DNA of 64,000 bases, taken from Rosistilla oblonga. GTDB lineage: Bacteria > Planctomycetota > Planctomycetia > Pirellulales > Pirellulaceae. Both the position numbers and the translations under genes were made by a program. Shown piece after piece: positions 54,071 to 64,000 of the stretch. The DNA is taken from positions 7,137,339 through 7,201,338 of the forward strand of contig NZ_CP036292.1 of the NCBI RefSeq assembly GCF_007751715.1. Direction: 5' to 3'. The stretch's first letter is position 1, and each line of letters opens with the position of its first letter. The notes beneath the pieces are model-generated. The model saw only the letters and a list, made by a program, of their open reading frames with translations. It had not been told where the DNA came from and searched no databases.

Positions 54071-55125
54071 GCAAATCGACTCTCACCACTGCCGGCTTCG
54101 ACATGGCCGATCTCGGTGCACTCGCATCCGCCAGCCCGCACCAGTTCCATAATCTTGGCAGCGTAGAAATCGCTGACGACCAAAACCAGCCCCAATCCCA
54201 TATTAAAGACTCGCTGCATCTCTTCATCGGCGACGTCTCCCAATCCCTGCAACCAAGGGAAGACCGGCGGCATCGGCCAGCTGTCGGGTTGGATCACCGT
54301 ATCGACGGTCTTTGGCAAGATCCGCGAGAGGTTCTCGTGCAGCCCGCCGCCGGTGATGTGAGCGATCCCGTGGACGACATGTTTGACGCGGTAGTGCCCC
54401 AGCACGCGACGCAGCATCGACGAATAGATCCGTGTCGGTCGCAGCAATTCATCGGCGACCGATGCGCCGCCCAGTTCCGCGGGGCAGGCATCCAACGCGA
54501 TCCCGGCATGCGAGATGATCTTGCGGACCAAGCTGTAGCCGTTGGAGTGGATGCCGTCGCTGGAGATGCCGATGATCTTGTCTCCCGGGACGATCGATTT
54601 GCCATCGACCAAATGTTTGCGATCGACGACGCCGACGGCAAACCCGGCTAGGTCGTAATCTTCGGCAGCGTACATGTCGGGCATGATCGCCGTCTCGCCA
54701 CCCAACAGCGCACTGTCGGCTTGCAGGCAACCGTCGCTGATCCCTTTGACGACCTGTTCCAACCGATCGGCATCGTCGCGTCCCATCGCGATGTAATCGA
54801 GAAAGAAGAGCGGTTCGGCGCCGGTGCAGATCAGATCGTTGACGCACATCGCCACCAGATCGATTCCCACCGTATCGTGGCGGCCGGTCATCTGAGCGAC
54901 TTTTAGTTTCGTGCCGACGCCATCGGTTCCGGCAACCAGAATCGGATCTTCGTAGTTGCGGGAGAAGAGCGGGCTGGAGAAGTCGAGCTTGAACAGCCCT
55001 GCGAATCCACCGTCGTTGGAAACCACGCGGGGGCTGAACGTTCGCCGGGCAAGGGAGGGCAACCGCTGCATCGCTTGAGCGTACAGATCGAGATCGACTC
55101 CGGAATCTTTGTAGGTTACTGGCAT
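54067..55125 (-). CDS. purM: Phosphoribosylformylglycinamidine cyclo-ligase
   Basis: This 352-residue AIR synthetase converts FGAM to AIR with ATP in purine synthesis. Typical segments are YKDSGVDLD at the N-terminus, [24 protein letters not shown] and [11 protein letters not shown] for nucleotide binding, and [12 protein letters not shown] in the C-terminal domain. ATG 55125 (MPVTYKDSG) was chosen because it lines up with family starts; 13 further residues upstream in frame look non-coding. It is the first gene of a tightly packed row purM-cdsA-tatD. Upstream is a cluster of dispersed repeats. Confidence 0.96.
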   Translation of the reverse strand: MPVTYKDSGVDLDLYAQAMQRLPSLARRTFSPRVVSNDGGFAGLFKLDFSSPLFSRNYEDPILVAGTDGVGTKLKVAQMTGRHDTVGIDLVAMCVNDLICTGAEPLFFLDYIAMGRDDADRLEQVVKGISDGCLQADSALLGGETAIMPDMYAAEDYDLAGFAVGVVDRKHLVDGKSIVPGDKIIGISSDGIHSNGYSLVRKIISHAGIALDACPAELGGASVADELLRPTRIYSSMLRRVLGHYRVKHVVHGIAHITGGGLHENLSRILPKTVDTVIQPDSWPMPPVFPWLQGLGDVADEEMQRVFNMGLGLVLVVSDFYAAKIMELVRAGGCECTEIGHVEAGSGESRFA

Positions 55126-55332
55126 ATCATTCGTCGATTGGTAGCTTCGGGCACGTCTGCCCAAACGCGGCGTTTTGCAGCGGAAAGGCGAAACCGCCCA
55201 TCCTACTTGGAATTTGTGAGTGCCCCCAGAGAAAGCGGGATGCTGGGGGCCGCACCATTATGCCAAGATTTGCCCGCCGATAGCAGGCCCGGTCCCAATG
55301 CCACACCGCAAATAGCTGGAGTCGACGTTTTC

Positions 55333-55431
55333 GCTGGAGTCGAGGCTTCAGCCGACGAATTGCTGGAGTGGAGGCTTCAGCCGAACGGGGGTTGGAGTTG
55401 CCCGTATTTCGGCTGAAGCCTCGACTCCAGC
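55333..55431. repeat. Three copies of a 23-bp dispersed repeat (two direct, one inverted)
   Basis: Units lie at 55333-55355, 55362-55384 (both forward) and 55409-55431 (inverted), with core TGGAGTCGAGGCTTCAGCC. The forward and inverted units form a possible long hairpin. The same family, with TTTAGCC instead of TTCAGCC, occurs at 6654-6705 on the opposite strand. A truncated start (GCTGGAGTCGACG) is at 55316. The cluster sits in the 317-bp gap between sthA and purM. Confidence 0.85.
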
Positions 55432-55442
55432 GAATACGCAAC

Positions 55443-56846
55443 TTAAAACAGGCGGTTGTAGCCGTTTAACGCGGCGACGCGGTAGGCTTCGGCCATCGTG
55501 GGGTAATTGAAGGTCGTGTCGACAAAATAGTCGATCGTGTTGTGTCCTTCGGGCTGATTCATGATCGCCTGGCCGATATGGATGATCTCGCTCGCCTCGG
55601 CTCCAAAACAGTGCACGCCCAGCACCTCGCGGGTCTCGCGGTGGAACAGGATCTTCAGCATTCCCGCGGTCCGGCCGGTGATCTGTGCCCGGGCGAGACT
55701 CTTGAACTGCGACGAACCGACTTCGTACGGCACACATTCCTCGGTCAATTCGCGTTCGGTCTTGCCGACCGAACTGATCTCGGGACTGGTGTAGATCCCG
55801 GTCGGGATGTCGCGAATTCGCAGATTCGATTCGACCTCGACGCTGTCGGAAAAGTGTCGCGCCGCGGCGCGGCCCTGCGTGTACGCCGCACTGGCCAGCG
55901 AGGGGAATCCGATCACGTCGCCGACGGCATAGATATGATCGCGAGCGGTTTGGAATTGCTCATCGACCTCCAACTGGCCCCGCTTGTCGGGCGTTAAGCC
56001 GACGTTTTCCAAGCCCAAGCCGTCGGTGTTGCCCTGCCGGCCGTTGGCCCACAGCAGCGCATCGCTCTTCAATTGCTTGCCGCTTTTGAGATGCAAGATG
56101 ACTCCGTCGTCGACCCCTTCGATTTTGTCGAGCGTTTCGTTGTGGCGAATCACAACGCCTTGATCGCGCATGTGGTACGCGAGAGCGTCGATGATCTCAT
56201 CGTCCAAAAACTCCAGCAGCTTGGCCCGCGTGTTGATCAAATTGACTTTGATCCCCAGGTTGCGAAACATCGATGCGTATTCGCAACCGATCACTCCGGC
56301 GCCGTAGATCGTGATCGAAAACGGCTTTTCGTCGATTCCCAGAATCGTGTCGCTGTCGAAGATTCGTGGATGTTCAAAATCGACATCCGGCGGATGGTAG
56401 GGACGCGAACCGACGGCGATCACGATCTTGTTGGCCGTCACCTTCTGATCGCTCTGGCCATCGATGCGGATCGTGTGATCGTCGACAAAGCTCGCTTGGC
56501 CGACCAGGACCGGCACGTTGTTGCGATCGTAAAACGTCTGCCGCATCGAGACCTGTTTGCCGATGATCTGTTGAGCGCTGCTGCGCAGCTGCTTCATCGT
56601 CGGGTTGGCGTGTACGCCGCAGGCTCGCAGCACCGGGCTGCCCAGCGCGTTCATGACGCTCGAGATCGAATACCGCAGGGCTTTGGATGGGATTGTCCCC
56701 CAGTGGGTGCAGCCGCCGCCAATCGACGTATGCCGCTCGACCACCGCGACTCGCAGCCCCGCTTTGGCGGCTTGCATCGCCGCCCCCTCGCCTCCAGGCC
56801 CCGTTCCAATCACCAAAACATCGTAATCGTAGGTTGAATTGCTCAT
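55443..56846 (-). CDS. sthA: Soluble pyridine nucleotide transhydrogenase
   Basis: This 467-residue flavoprotein of the dihydrolipoamide-dehydrogenase superfamily has the FAD motif [16 protein letters not shown] and the segment [16 protein letters not shown], where the second redox Cys of lipoamide dehydrogenases is replaced, as in SthA. The NAD motif [14 protein letters not shown] and the FAD-binding IYAVGDVIG follow. It equilibrates NADPH and NADH. The dimerisation domain near the C-terminus carries [15 protein letters not shown]. The gene is divergent from the DUF3311/symporter pair with a 170-bp promoter region. Confidence 0.95.
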   Translation of the reverse strand: MSNSTYDYDVLVIGTGPGGEGAAMQAAKAGLRVAVVERHTSIGGGCTHWGTIPSKALRYSISSVMNALGSPVLRACGVHANPTMKQLRSSAQQIIGKQVSMRQTFYDRNNVPVLVGQASFVDDHTIRIDGQSDQKVTANKIVIAVGSRPYHPPDVDFEHPRIFDSDTILGIDEKPFSITIYGAGVIGCEYASMFRNLGIKVNLINTRAKLLEFLDDEIIDALAYHMRDQGVVIRHNETLDKIEGVDDGVILHLKSGKQLKSDALLWANGRQGNTDGLGLENVGLTPDKRGQLEVDEQFQTARDHIYAVGDVIGFPSLASAAYTQGRAAARHFSDSVEVESNLRIRDIPTGIYTSPEISSVGKTERELTEECVPYEVGSSQFKSLARAQITGRTAGMLKILFHRETREVLGVHCFGAEASEIIHIGQAIMNQPEGHNTIDYFVDTTFNYPTMAEAYRVAALNGYNRLF

Positions 56847-57016
56847 CCGAGCGATTATCGCACTAGACCGCCGAATCGCACAAGTCGCGGTGTCGCGCGT
56901 CGAATCGGCTGACTCAGGGGATCGCGACAGCGGGGCCGCTAACTTGGTACATTACACGCCCTCGTGCCGAAGATTTCCCACCAAATTAATCGATCGCCCG
57001 CTGCAAAGGTCCTGCG
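56847..57016. promoter_or_regulatory. Divergent promoter region
   Basis: This 170-bp gap between sthA (minus) and the DUF3311 gene (plus) must hold both promoters. No recognisable regulator site was found. AAAGGT at 57006-57011 serves as the ribosome site for the TTG start at 57017. Confidence 0.4.
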
Positions 57017-57231
57017 TTGAAGTATTTGATCTGGTTTCTGATTGTCGTGCTGGTGGTCTTGCACCAAGACTATTGGCAATGGAACAACGCGACGCTCGAT
57101 TTTGGGTTCCTACCCCGAGCGATCTCCTATCACGTCGGGATCTCGATCGCCGCGGCGACGCTGTGGTTGCTGGCGACCAAGTTCTGTTGGCCCGATGCAG
57201 CGATCGAAGGTGAGTTGAAGGAGGGCGACCG

Positions 57232-57235
<4 letters not shown>
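57017..57235 (+). CDS. DUF3311-type small membrane protein
   Basis: This 72-residue protein has two hydrophobic helices (YLIWFLIVVLVVLHQD and ISIAAATLWLLATKF) joined by a loop with FGFLPRAISYHVG. It fits DUF3311 small partners that precede sodium:solute symporters. The start is TTG with AAAGGT 5 nt upstream. Its TGA overlaps the ATG of the symporter (ATGA), so the two are translated together. It probably assists assembly or function of the symporter; this is inferred from gene order. Confidence 0.8.
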
Positions 57236-58812
<1,577 letters not shown>

Positions 58813-58883
58813 TCGCCGCGGTGAAGCCGCCGATCCGACACGTTTTGGTCGCCGTCGACCGCTTGAATCGTCCCTGATTACAA

Positions 58884-58911
58884 AACCCCGCGGGCAATCG
58901 CCGCTGGGGTT
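58884..58911 (+). terminator. Probable intrinsic terminator after the symporter
   Basis: AACCCCGCGG (58884-58893) pairs with CCGCTGGGGTT (58901-58911, one bulged T) across a 7-nt loop, followed by GTTT. The stem is strong and the T-run is short. It lies 71 bp after the symporter stop and 45 bp before the next start. Confidence 0.5.
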
Positions 58912-58956
58912 GTTTCGCAACCCTGTTGGCAATCGATACAAAGGAGCTTCCAGCAC

Positions 58957-60792
58957 TTGGTTTGGGAAAGTTGGTTTACGATCGCCATCGTTTGCGTCTT
59001 GCTGTACGCGTTGGCTCGCCGCTGGGCATCGACCGATCTGTTGGTCCTGGCCAGCCTAGCCGCCTTGGTCACAGTCGGCGAACTGTCGACAGCGTTTGCC
59101 TTGGACAGCCGGTCGTTGAACCCGGAGGCAACCTTCTATCTGCCGACCGTCGCTCAAGCGATCGACGGATTTGGCAGCCGCAGCGTGGTCACGATCGCGC
59201 TGTTGTTCGCCGCGGTCGTTGGGCTGGAATTGACTGGCGGCACCGAACTGGCAACCAGTTGGTTGTTGCGGCGACCTAAATCGGCCGTCGATGCCCAGCT
59301 GCGCCTCGTCGCTCCCGTGGCGGCGCTTAGCGCGTTCCTGAACAACACTCCGATCGTCGCTGCGATGTTGCCGGTCGTGACCGATCTGGCAAAGAAGATG
59401 CAGGTCAGCCCCAGCAAGTTTTTTCTGCCGCTCAGCTACGCCGCGATCCTTGGCGGGATGTGCACCTTGATGGGAACCAGTACCAACATCATGGTCTACG
59501 ACATGATCCAACAGAGTCCCGGTGGGCGGCCGCTGCACTTTTTCGAACCCGCTTGGGTTGGATTGCCAGCGACCTTGATCGGGATCCTGTACATGACCGT
59601 TGGCAGTCGCTGGTTGATGCGCGATCGCAAGCCCGCGGTCAGCACCAGCGACGATCCACGGCAGTACACCGTGGAGATGGAAGTGGTTCCCAGCGGCCCC
59701 TTGGCCGGACAATCGATCGAAGATGCGGGGCTGCGGCATCTACCAGGCCTCTACCTCGCCGAGATCGAACGGGGCGGCGAGGTCTTTCAAGCGGTTAGGC
59801 CGACACAGAAGCTGCAGTCGGGCGATATCTTGATCTTCGTCGGGATGCTCGAATCGGTCGTCGATCTGCAAAAGATTCGAGGGCTGGAGATCGCGTCGGA
59901 ACAGGCGCGGAAAGTCGCCGCGCCGGCCTGGAACCGATCGCTGGTCGAAGCGGTGGTTTCGCCGCGGTGCCCGTTGGTCAGCAAATCGATTCGCGAGGGA
60001 GGCTTCCGCACGCATTACGGAGCCGCCGTGATCGCCGTCGCTCGAGGCGACCGCCGCGTGCCGGGCAAGCTGGGCGATGTCGTGCTGCAGCCCGGCGACG
60101 TGCTTCTGTTGGACGCGCCCGCTTCGTTCACTCAATCACGCCGCGATACCCGTGATTTCTTCCTAGTCAGCGCCGTTGAAAACGCTTCGGTCCGACGTCC
60201 CGAACGGGCCTGGATCGCTTTGGGAGTGATCACGTTGATGGTCTTGGCGGCTGCGAGCGGATTCCTGGACCTGACCACTGCGGCGCTCTGCGCGGTGATC
60301 GCCATGATCTGCTCGCGTTGCTGCACGTCGACCGAAGCCCGACGCGGGATCGATTGGTCGGTGCTTGTCGTGATCGGCGCCGCCTTGGGAATTGGCAAGG
60401 CGATGGAGACGACCGGCGCAGCAGCTGGAATCGCCGACACGATCTTGTTGCTCGCCGGCAACAACCCGATGTTTGTCCTGGCGGCGGTCTATCTGTCGAC
60501 GATGATCTGCACCGAATTGATCACCAACAACGCGGCAGCGGCGCTGATGTTTCCGATGGCCTGGAGCGCAGCGTCGAGCATGCCTGGCGTCGATCCATTG
60601 CCCTTTGCGATCGCGGTGATGATCGCCGCGTCGGCCGGCTTTGCCACGCCCTTTGGATATCAAACCAATCTGATGGTCTACGGCCCCGGCGGCTATCGCT
60701 TCACCGATTACCTGCGGTTTGGCGGTCCGTTGGACTTGATCGTGTTCGCCGTGGCGATGGTCATGATCCCCTGGGTCTGGCCACTGCAGTGA
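58957..60792 (+). CDS. SLC13/DASS-type permease with two TrkA-C domains
   Basis: This 611-residue protein has an N-terminal membrane half, two cytoplasmic RCK/TrkA-C-like domains in the middle (about 225-300 and 325-395), and a C-terminal membrane half. Transport-fold signatures are FLNNTPIVAAMLPVV and, in the second half, TELITNNAAAALMFPMAW, the paired re-entrant motifs of the SLC13 family. GTSTNIMVYD precedes the soluble part. Likely substrates are anions such as sulfate or dicarboxylates; in a sulfatase-rich genome sulfate is attractive, but this is inference. The start is TTG with AAAGGAG 10 nt upstream. Confidence 0.9.
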   Translation: MVWESWFTIAIVCVLLYALARRWASTDLLVLASLAALVTVGELSTAFALDSRSLNPEATFYLPTVAQAIDGFGSRSVVTIALLFAAVVGLELTGGTELATSWLLRRPKSAVDAQLRLVAPVAALSAFLNNTPIVAAMLPVVTDLAKKMQVSPSKFFLPLSYAAILGGMCTLMGTSTNIMVYDMIQQSPGGRPLHFFEPAWVGLPATLIGILYMTVGSRWLMRDRKPAVSTSDDPRQYTVEMEVVPSGPLAGQSIEDAGLRHLPGLYLAEIERGGEVFQAVRPTQKLQSGDILIFVGMLESVVDLQKIRGLEIASEQARKVAAPAWNRSLVEAVVSPRCPLVSKSIREGGFRTHYGAAVIAVARGDRRVPGKLGDVVLQPGDVLLLDAPASFTQSRRDTRDFFLVSAVENASVRRPERAWIALGVITLMVLAAASGFLDLTTAALCAVIAMICSRCCTSTEARRGIDWSVLVVIGAALGIGKAMETTGAAAGIADTILLLAGNNPMFVLAAVYLSTMICTELITNNAAAALMFPMAWSAASSMPGVDPLPFAIAVMIAASAGFATPFGYQTNLMVYGPGGYRFTDYLRFGGPLDLIVFAVAMVMIPWVWPLQ

Positions 60793-60860
60793 GATCATTA
60801 ATATTGGTACGCAGGCCGACAGTCGACGATTCGCGGACTTCGATCTACGGTTAAACTTCA

Positions 60861-61017
60861 GCTGAGTTCGCCACGTTTCATTGCGTCGACTGTCAGCGAC
60901 TTGCGGGCAGCTGGCGAAGATTTGATTGTTCGCTGAGTTCGCCACGTTTCATTACGTCAACTGTCAGCGACTTGCCGGCAGCAGCCGAAGATTTGATTGT
61001 TCGCTGAGTTCGCCACA
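60861..61017. repeat. 71-bp tandem repeat, two full copies and a partial third
   Basis: Units begin GCTGAGTTCGCCAC at 60861, 60932 and 61003. Units 1 and 2 differ at a few positions (e.g. TTGCGTCGAC versus TTACGTCAAC); the third is cut after about 15 bp. It fills the gap before the GspF-like gene and may carry regulatory sites for it. Confidence 0.9.
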
Positions 61018-61047
61018 TTTAAACCAATCCAACGGAGTCGATAGCGG

Positions 61048-62058
61048 GTGTTTTCGAAAGGGATGAGCCAAACGGTCTCTGCGAGGTTCTGTCGCCGAAT
61101 GGCTACGGGGTTTCACGCTGGCGTCGACCTGCTGAAGCTGTGTCAGCGGGAAGCGCAGCACGGATCGCCAAAGCACAAAGCGGCGATGGAAGCTGTCGCC
61201 GCCCAGCTCCGCGACGGCACGCCGATGGCTCGCGCGATGATCGACGTCGCCGAGGGAAAATATTTCCCGCCGCTGATGATCCAAATGGTTCACATCGGCG
61301 AGACGACGGGGCGGCTGGAACGCACACTCAAGGAATTGGCCGATCACTACGACCATCGGATCGCGATGCAGCGGATGTTTCTGATGGGGATCGCTTGGCC
61401 GATGCTGCAATTGATCGGCGGGATCGCCGTGATCGGGTTGGCGATCCTGATCACGCAGATGCTCGGATCGGAATTCAATGCCGTCGGTCTCAACATGACG
61501 CAGTACCTGACTCTTGTCTTCCTGTTCTTCGGTTCGATCACCGCGGCGGTGCTGGCACTCAAGTTCAACGCGTTTGGATGCCATCGATTGTTCGCCCTCG
61601 TCTATCGGATTCCCAAGGCGGGTGAAGCGTTGCAGACGATCGCGTTGTCGCGGATCTGTTGGACGCTGTCGCTAGCATTGGATTCGGGGATGGATGCGAT
61701 GCGGAGCGTGAAGATGGCGCTGCAGAGCACGCAGAACGATCACTTCGCCTCGCGAGCCGATACCGCGATCGCGACGATCAAATCGGGCGGAACCCTCACC
61801 GAATCGTTTGCCTCCACCGGCATCTTTCCCGAAGAATTCCTGCACTTTGTCGAAGTCGCCGAACTCTCGGGAACCGACGCCGAATCGCTCGGAAACCTCG
61901 CCGATGTCTACGATCAACGCGCCAAAACGGCCACGCGAGTCCTGGTTGGTGTGATGACCGGAGTGATTTGGGCTGCCGTTACCATCATGTTGGTCGCTAT
62001 TATTTTGAAGATGGCCATGAGTGTGTTTGGGGTCTACGACGAAGCGTTAAAGATGTAG
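61048..62058 (+). CDS. Type II secretion/type IV pilus GspF-PilC-like membrane protein
   Basis: This 336-residue protein has two T2SSF repeats (about 8-130 and 190-315), each a four-helix bundle followed by a membrane helix. The first repeat shows GVDLLKLCQREAQHG and FPPLMIQMVHIGETTGRLERTL; the second shows ALDSGMDAMRSVKMAL and FPEEFLHFVEVAELSGT. Such proteins are the inner-membrane platform of type II secretion or pilus assembly. The start is GTG 61048 with GGAG 10 nt upstream; an ATG five codons later is possible. No ATPase or pilin gene is adjacent, so it is detached from a standard operon within the window. A small exported protein follows 15 bp later. Confidence 0.88.
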   Translation: MFSKGMSQTVSARFCRRMATGFHAGVDLLKLCQREAQHGSPKHKAAMEAVAAQLRDGTPMARAMIDVAEGKYFPPLMIQMVHIGETTGRLERTLKELADHYDHRIAMQRMFLMGIAWPMLQLIGGIAVIGLAILITQMLGSEFNAVGLNMTQYLTLVFLFFGSITAAVLALKFNAFGCHRLFALVYRIPKAGEALQTIALSRICWTLSLALDSGMDAMRSVKMALQSTQNDHFASRADTAIATIKSGGTLTESFASTGIFPEEFLHFVEVAELSGTDAESLGNLADVYDQRAKTATRVLVGVMTGVIWAAVTIMLVAIILKMAMSVFGVYDEALKM

Positions 62059-62073
62059 CCAAGGAGTTGGGAA

Positions 62074-62613
62074 ATGATGTCGCACAACAAAGTTATCGGT
62101 TCGACGCAGTGGATGCTCGTGACGTTGGTCGCCGTCGGCATGTTATCGTCGCTCGTCATTCTGAGAGCCTATGGACAGGAACCGACATCGCCCGACGCGG
62201 ATCAAAAGATCCAGGATTCGATCCGCAGCGCGCTGCAAGGCGAATCGTCGACCGCGCCGGCGGAAGAGCCGCTGTTGGGCGACGTGCTGGATTTAATTCG
62301 TCGCCAGGGAAGCATCCTCGACGGATCGACTCTGGATACCGAAGACGATCCCAAACCGGAGCAGGCGAAATCGACCGCGGTCTCCGACGCGCACTATCGC
62401 GTCGCCGAGATGCTGTTGAAGACTTCGCGGATGCTCGCCGCGCTGCCGAGCCAAAGCGACCTCGAGCGTCAGCAGTTGGTGCGCCAGATGCGACGGCAAG
62501 CAGCCAAGTGCCTGCAGAGCGGAGAACCAACACCGCCGGGCGACGTTTTCTTCCAGCCGGCGGGCGATCAAGTCGCGCCGCTGCAATTTGGCGACGATAC
62601 AAACGAAGAGTGA
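62074..62613 (+). CDS. Small exported or anchored hypothetical protein
   Basis: This 179-residue protein has an N-terminal hydrophobic segment (WMLVTLVAVGMLSSLVILRAYG) that is a signal peptide or anchor, then a soluble acidic segment with helices LLGDVLDLIRRQGSIL and YRVAEMLLKTSRMLAALP. AAGGAG lies 8 nt upstream of the ATG, and the gene is 15 bp after the GspF-like gene, so both are probably one transcript. No family was recognised. It could be a partner of the GspF-like protein, but this rests on gene order alone. Confidence 0.75.
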   Translation: MMSHNKVIGSTQWMLVTLVAVGMLSSLVILRAYGQEPTSPDADQKIQDSIRSALQGESSTAPAEEPLLGDVLDLIRRQGSILDGSTLDTEDDPKPEQAKSTAVSDAHYRVAEMLLKTSRMLAALPSQSDLERQQLVRQMRRQAAKCLQSGEPTPPGDVFFQPAGDQVAPLQFGDDTNEE

Positions 62614-62628
62614 ATAGAATCGCGAAAC

Positions 62629-62645
62629 GGCAATCGACAATTGCC
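62629..62645. terminator. Small hairpin between convergent genes
   Basis: GGCAAT (62629-62634) and ATTGCC (62640-62645) form a 6-bp stem with a 5-nt loop in the 49-bp gap between convergent stops. No T-run follows, so a terminator role is possible but weak. Confidence 0.3.
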
Positions 62646-62662
62646 AGCGATAGTATCGGCGA

Positions 62663-63973
62663 TCAGCCTTCGCCAGTCTCTTTCCGCAACAGCACGCGCA
62701 ATCCGTCCAAGACGCGAGAGAAGCGATTGCGGGCCCGTTCGACCAGTTGATTTTGCGCTGCGTCGCGAGCTCGTTTCGCCGCCAAATCCTTGGGCGACAT
62801 TTTCACGCGCCCCGATTGAATCGCAGCATCCTCTTGGCGCAGCTGTGCCGTTCGCGAAGCGGCTGCGGCAGTGAACTTGCCGTAGATACCTTCCATCGTC
62901 TGCAGTGCGTCTTGAAAGTTACCCATGCGGAAATCGCGATCGCGGACATGCGCGATCAAGTCGGCTCCCGGACAGATCCCCGACCGATTCGCTGCGTCGG
63001 CAAGTTGCGAGAACGCTCCCTTGTCGAGGATCTTCGCCGTCTCCGCCGATTCCTGTAACGCATTGCCACCGATCACGACGTCGTCATCGTCTTCGATTGG
63101 CGGCGCAGCGGCGGTCGTTTGTGGTGCAGGGGTTGGTGCCGGCGCGGATGTCGAAGTTTGGGTACGCTGGCTGCTGCCGCTGTTCTGCGGAAGCGGTTTC
63201 AGGCGGACGACACGGTCGCGTTGGCCCAGCTTTAAAAACGTCGGCAGGTCGATCGTTCGCAACCGCTCGCCGGTGATCGCCGACTTCAACCGCACGCGCT
63301 CCGGATTATCCGACTTGCGGACGAGCGCGAGATAGGTCTGTCCGCCGCCATCGATGAAATAGAGCTCACCGGCTCGCACGTCTTTGGCGTCGCTCACGGG
63401 GCGAACTTTAAAGCAGCGATCGATCAGATCGCGTTGATTGGTCGCCGCCGGTGCCGCGACAAACTCACGAATGAACTGCTCCAACGACGGCGACTGCTCT
63501 TCGCCGCTGTGCGTCAATTCTTCGCTCGCCTCGCCATCGATCGTATCCTCGTGCGATTGATCGACCACCGCGGCTTGCTGCGACTGCTCGCGAGCCTTCC
63601 GCGCCTCGGCGCGTTGGATCAACGTCGGCAGCGCCGCCTGCATCTCATCCAACTTCTCCATCACCTCGCGGTAACGGGTTTGTTTTTTCTGCAACCGCCG
63701 CTCTTTCGCTTCCTGCTCGCTCGATTTCCGCCCCCCGGACTCTTCGATCTTCGTCCGCATAACACGAATTTTGCTGCTCTCGTAACGTTGTTGGATCCCT
63801 TGCAACTTTTCGAGCGTTTGTTGGTAGTCCTTGAGCGCGAACAGCCCCTGTGCATCCATCACGGAGGTCGCGTCGGAATTACCTCGCATCAAACCATACA
63901 AGTCCTTGAAGTCTTGCTCGTCCACCAATTCAATCCTATTACAATTTGGGAAGGGAGCGGCCTTGGGGCGCAA
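62663..63973 (-). CDS. Coiled-coil hypothetical protein
   Basis: This protein of up to 436 residues has an N-terminal coiled coil (about 45-130, with YQQTLEKLQGIQQRYESSKI and TRYREVMEKLDEMQAALP), a central small beta region (LYFIDGGGQTYLALVRKSD), a Pro/Thr linker with an acidic patch IEDDDDVV, and a helical C-terminus with repeated Arg/Ala (AAKRARDAAQNQLVERARNRF). No signal peptide or membrane helix is seen. The start is uncertain: ATG 63973 is the longest, but TTG 63928 preceded by AGGA is a good alternative. The gene converges with the small exported protein gene. No function is proposed. Confidence 0.7.
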   Translation of the reverse strand: MRPKAAPFPNCNRIELVDEQDFKDLYGLMRGNSDATSVMDAQGLFALKDYQQTLEKLQGIQQRYESSKIRVMRTKIEESGGRKSSEQEAKERRLQKKQTRYREVMEKLDEMQAALPTLIQRAEARKAREQSQQAAVVDQSHEDTIDGEASEELTHSGEEQSPSLEQFIREFVAAPAATNQRDLIDRCFKVRPVSDAKDVRAGELYFIDGGGQTYLALVRKSDNPERVRLKSAITGERLRTIDLPTFLKLGQRDRVVRLKPLPQNSGSSQRTQTSTSAPAPTPAPQTTAAAPPIEDDDDVVIGGNALQESAETAKILDKGAFSQLADAANRSGICPGADLIAHVRDRDFRMGNFQDALQTMEGIYGKFTAAAASRTAQLRQEDAAIQSGRVKMSPKDLAAKRARDAAQNQLVERARNRFSRVLDGLRVLLRKETGEG

Positions 63974-64000
63974 GTATACTGGGTCGACAGCGGAATGTTT

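Noticed and set aside
55127-55441. Short open frames between purM and sthA
   Set aside because: They consist largely of translated dispersed repeats (TGGAGT...GGCTTCAGCC) and therefore are not independent genes.

Overview
The window reads as chromosomal DNA of a planctomycete, most likely Pirellulales (Rhodopirellula/Rosistilla-like). The basis is gene content: secreted sulfatases, a PVC-type cytochrome c protein with HEAT repeats, a DUF1549/DUF1553 cytochrome with its PPC-domain partner, a YdjY-domain protein, a giant exported protein with a LEPR-XLL-like N-terminal motif and RTX repeats, and frequent TTG starts. DNA is GC-rich and GATCG-rich. Genus is an inference; no rRNA is present.

Layout. 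1-6.6 kb: end of a cysteine-rich protein, a membrane Ser/Thr kinase, and a 1496-residue sulfatase-cytochrome c fusion. 6.7-16.2 kb (minus strand): a second sulfatase, a zinc-ribbon stress-type protein, and a 2263-residue repeat protein carrying nearly four copies of a 1035-bp (345-residue) unit. 17.2-26.6 kb (plus): PDZ protein and tRNA-dihydrouridine synthase (overlapping), a small membrane protein, MutS, a secreted nucleoside hydrolase, tRNA-Glu(CUC, minus), biotin ligase overlapping a sigma factor, and a mini zinc-ribbon protein. 26.6-28.1 kb: NAD-binding/DUF2867 protein. 28.2-31.6 kb: nested insertion sequences, with two inverted IS5-family copies bracketing an IS4-family element. 31.6-38.9 kb (minus): RsmC-like methyltransferase plus HIT protein, then an operon of a hypothetical protein, a GH63-like glycosidase and an alpha/beta hydrolase. 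39.1-49.5 kb (plus): YdjY protein and small partner, DUF6159 membrane protein, DUF1549/1553 cytochrome, PPC protein, DUF4832 protein, and an OxyR-type regulator. 50.0-55.1 kb (minus): purM-cdsA-tatD followed by an ABC exporter pair. 55.4-64 kb: sthA (minus), DUF3311 plus sodium:solute symporter, an SLC13-type permease with regulatory domains, a GspF-like protein with a small exported partner, and a coiled-coil hypothetical protein.

Functional themes. Several genes fit breakdown of sulfated or complex polysaccharides (two sulfatases, GH63-like enzyme, hydrolase, multi-haem-type cytochromes, DUF4832 protein) with uptake by symporters. Housekeeping genes (mutS, purM, cdsA, tatD, dus, birA, sthA) are scattered among them. 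Tight overlaps (ATGA, TTGA, TAATG) point to translational coupling.

The least explained material is intergenic: at least four families of palindromic dispersed repeats. One family has a filled and an empty copy within the window, showing a 149-bp MITE-like insertion with an apparent 10-bp target duplication. Another family shares its arm sequence with the terminal repeats of the IS4-family element.
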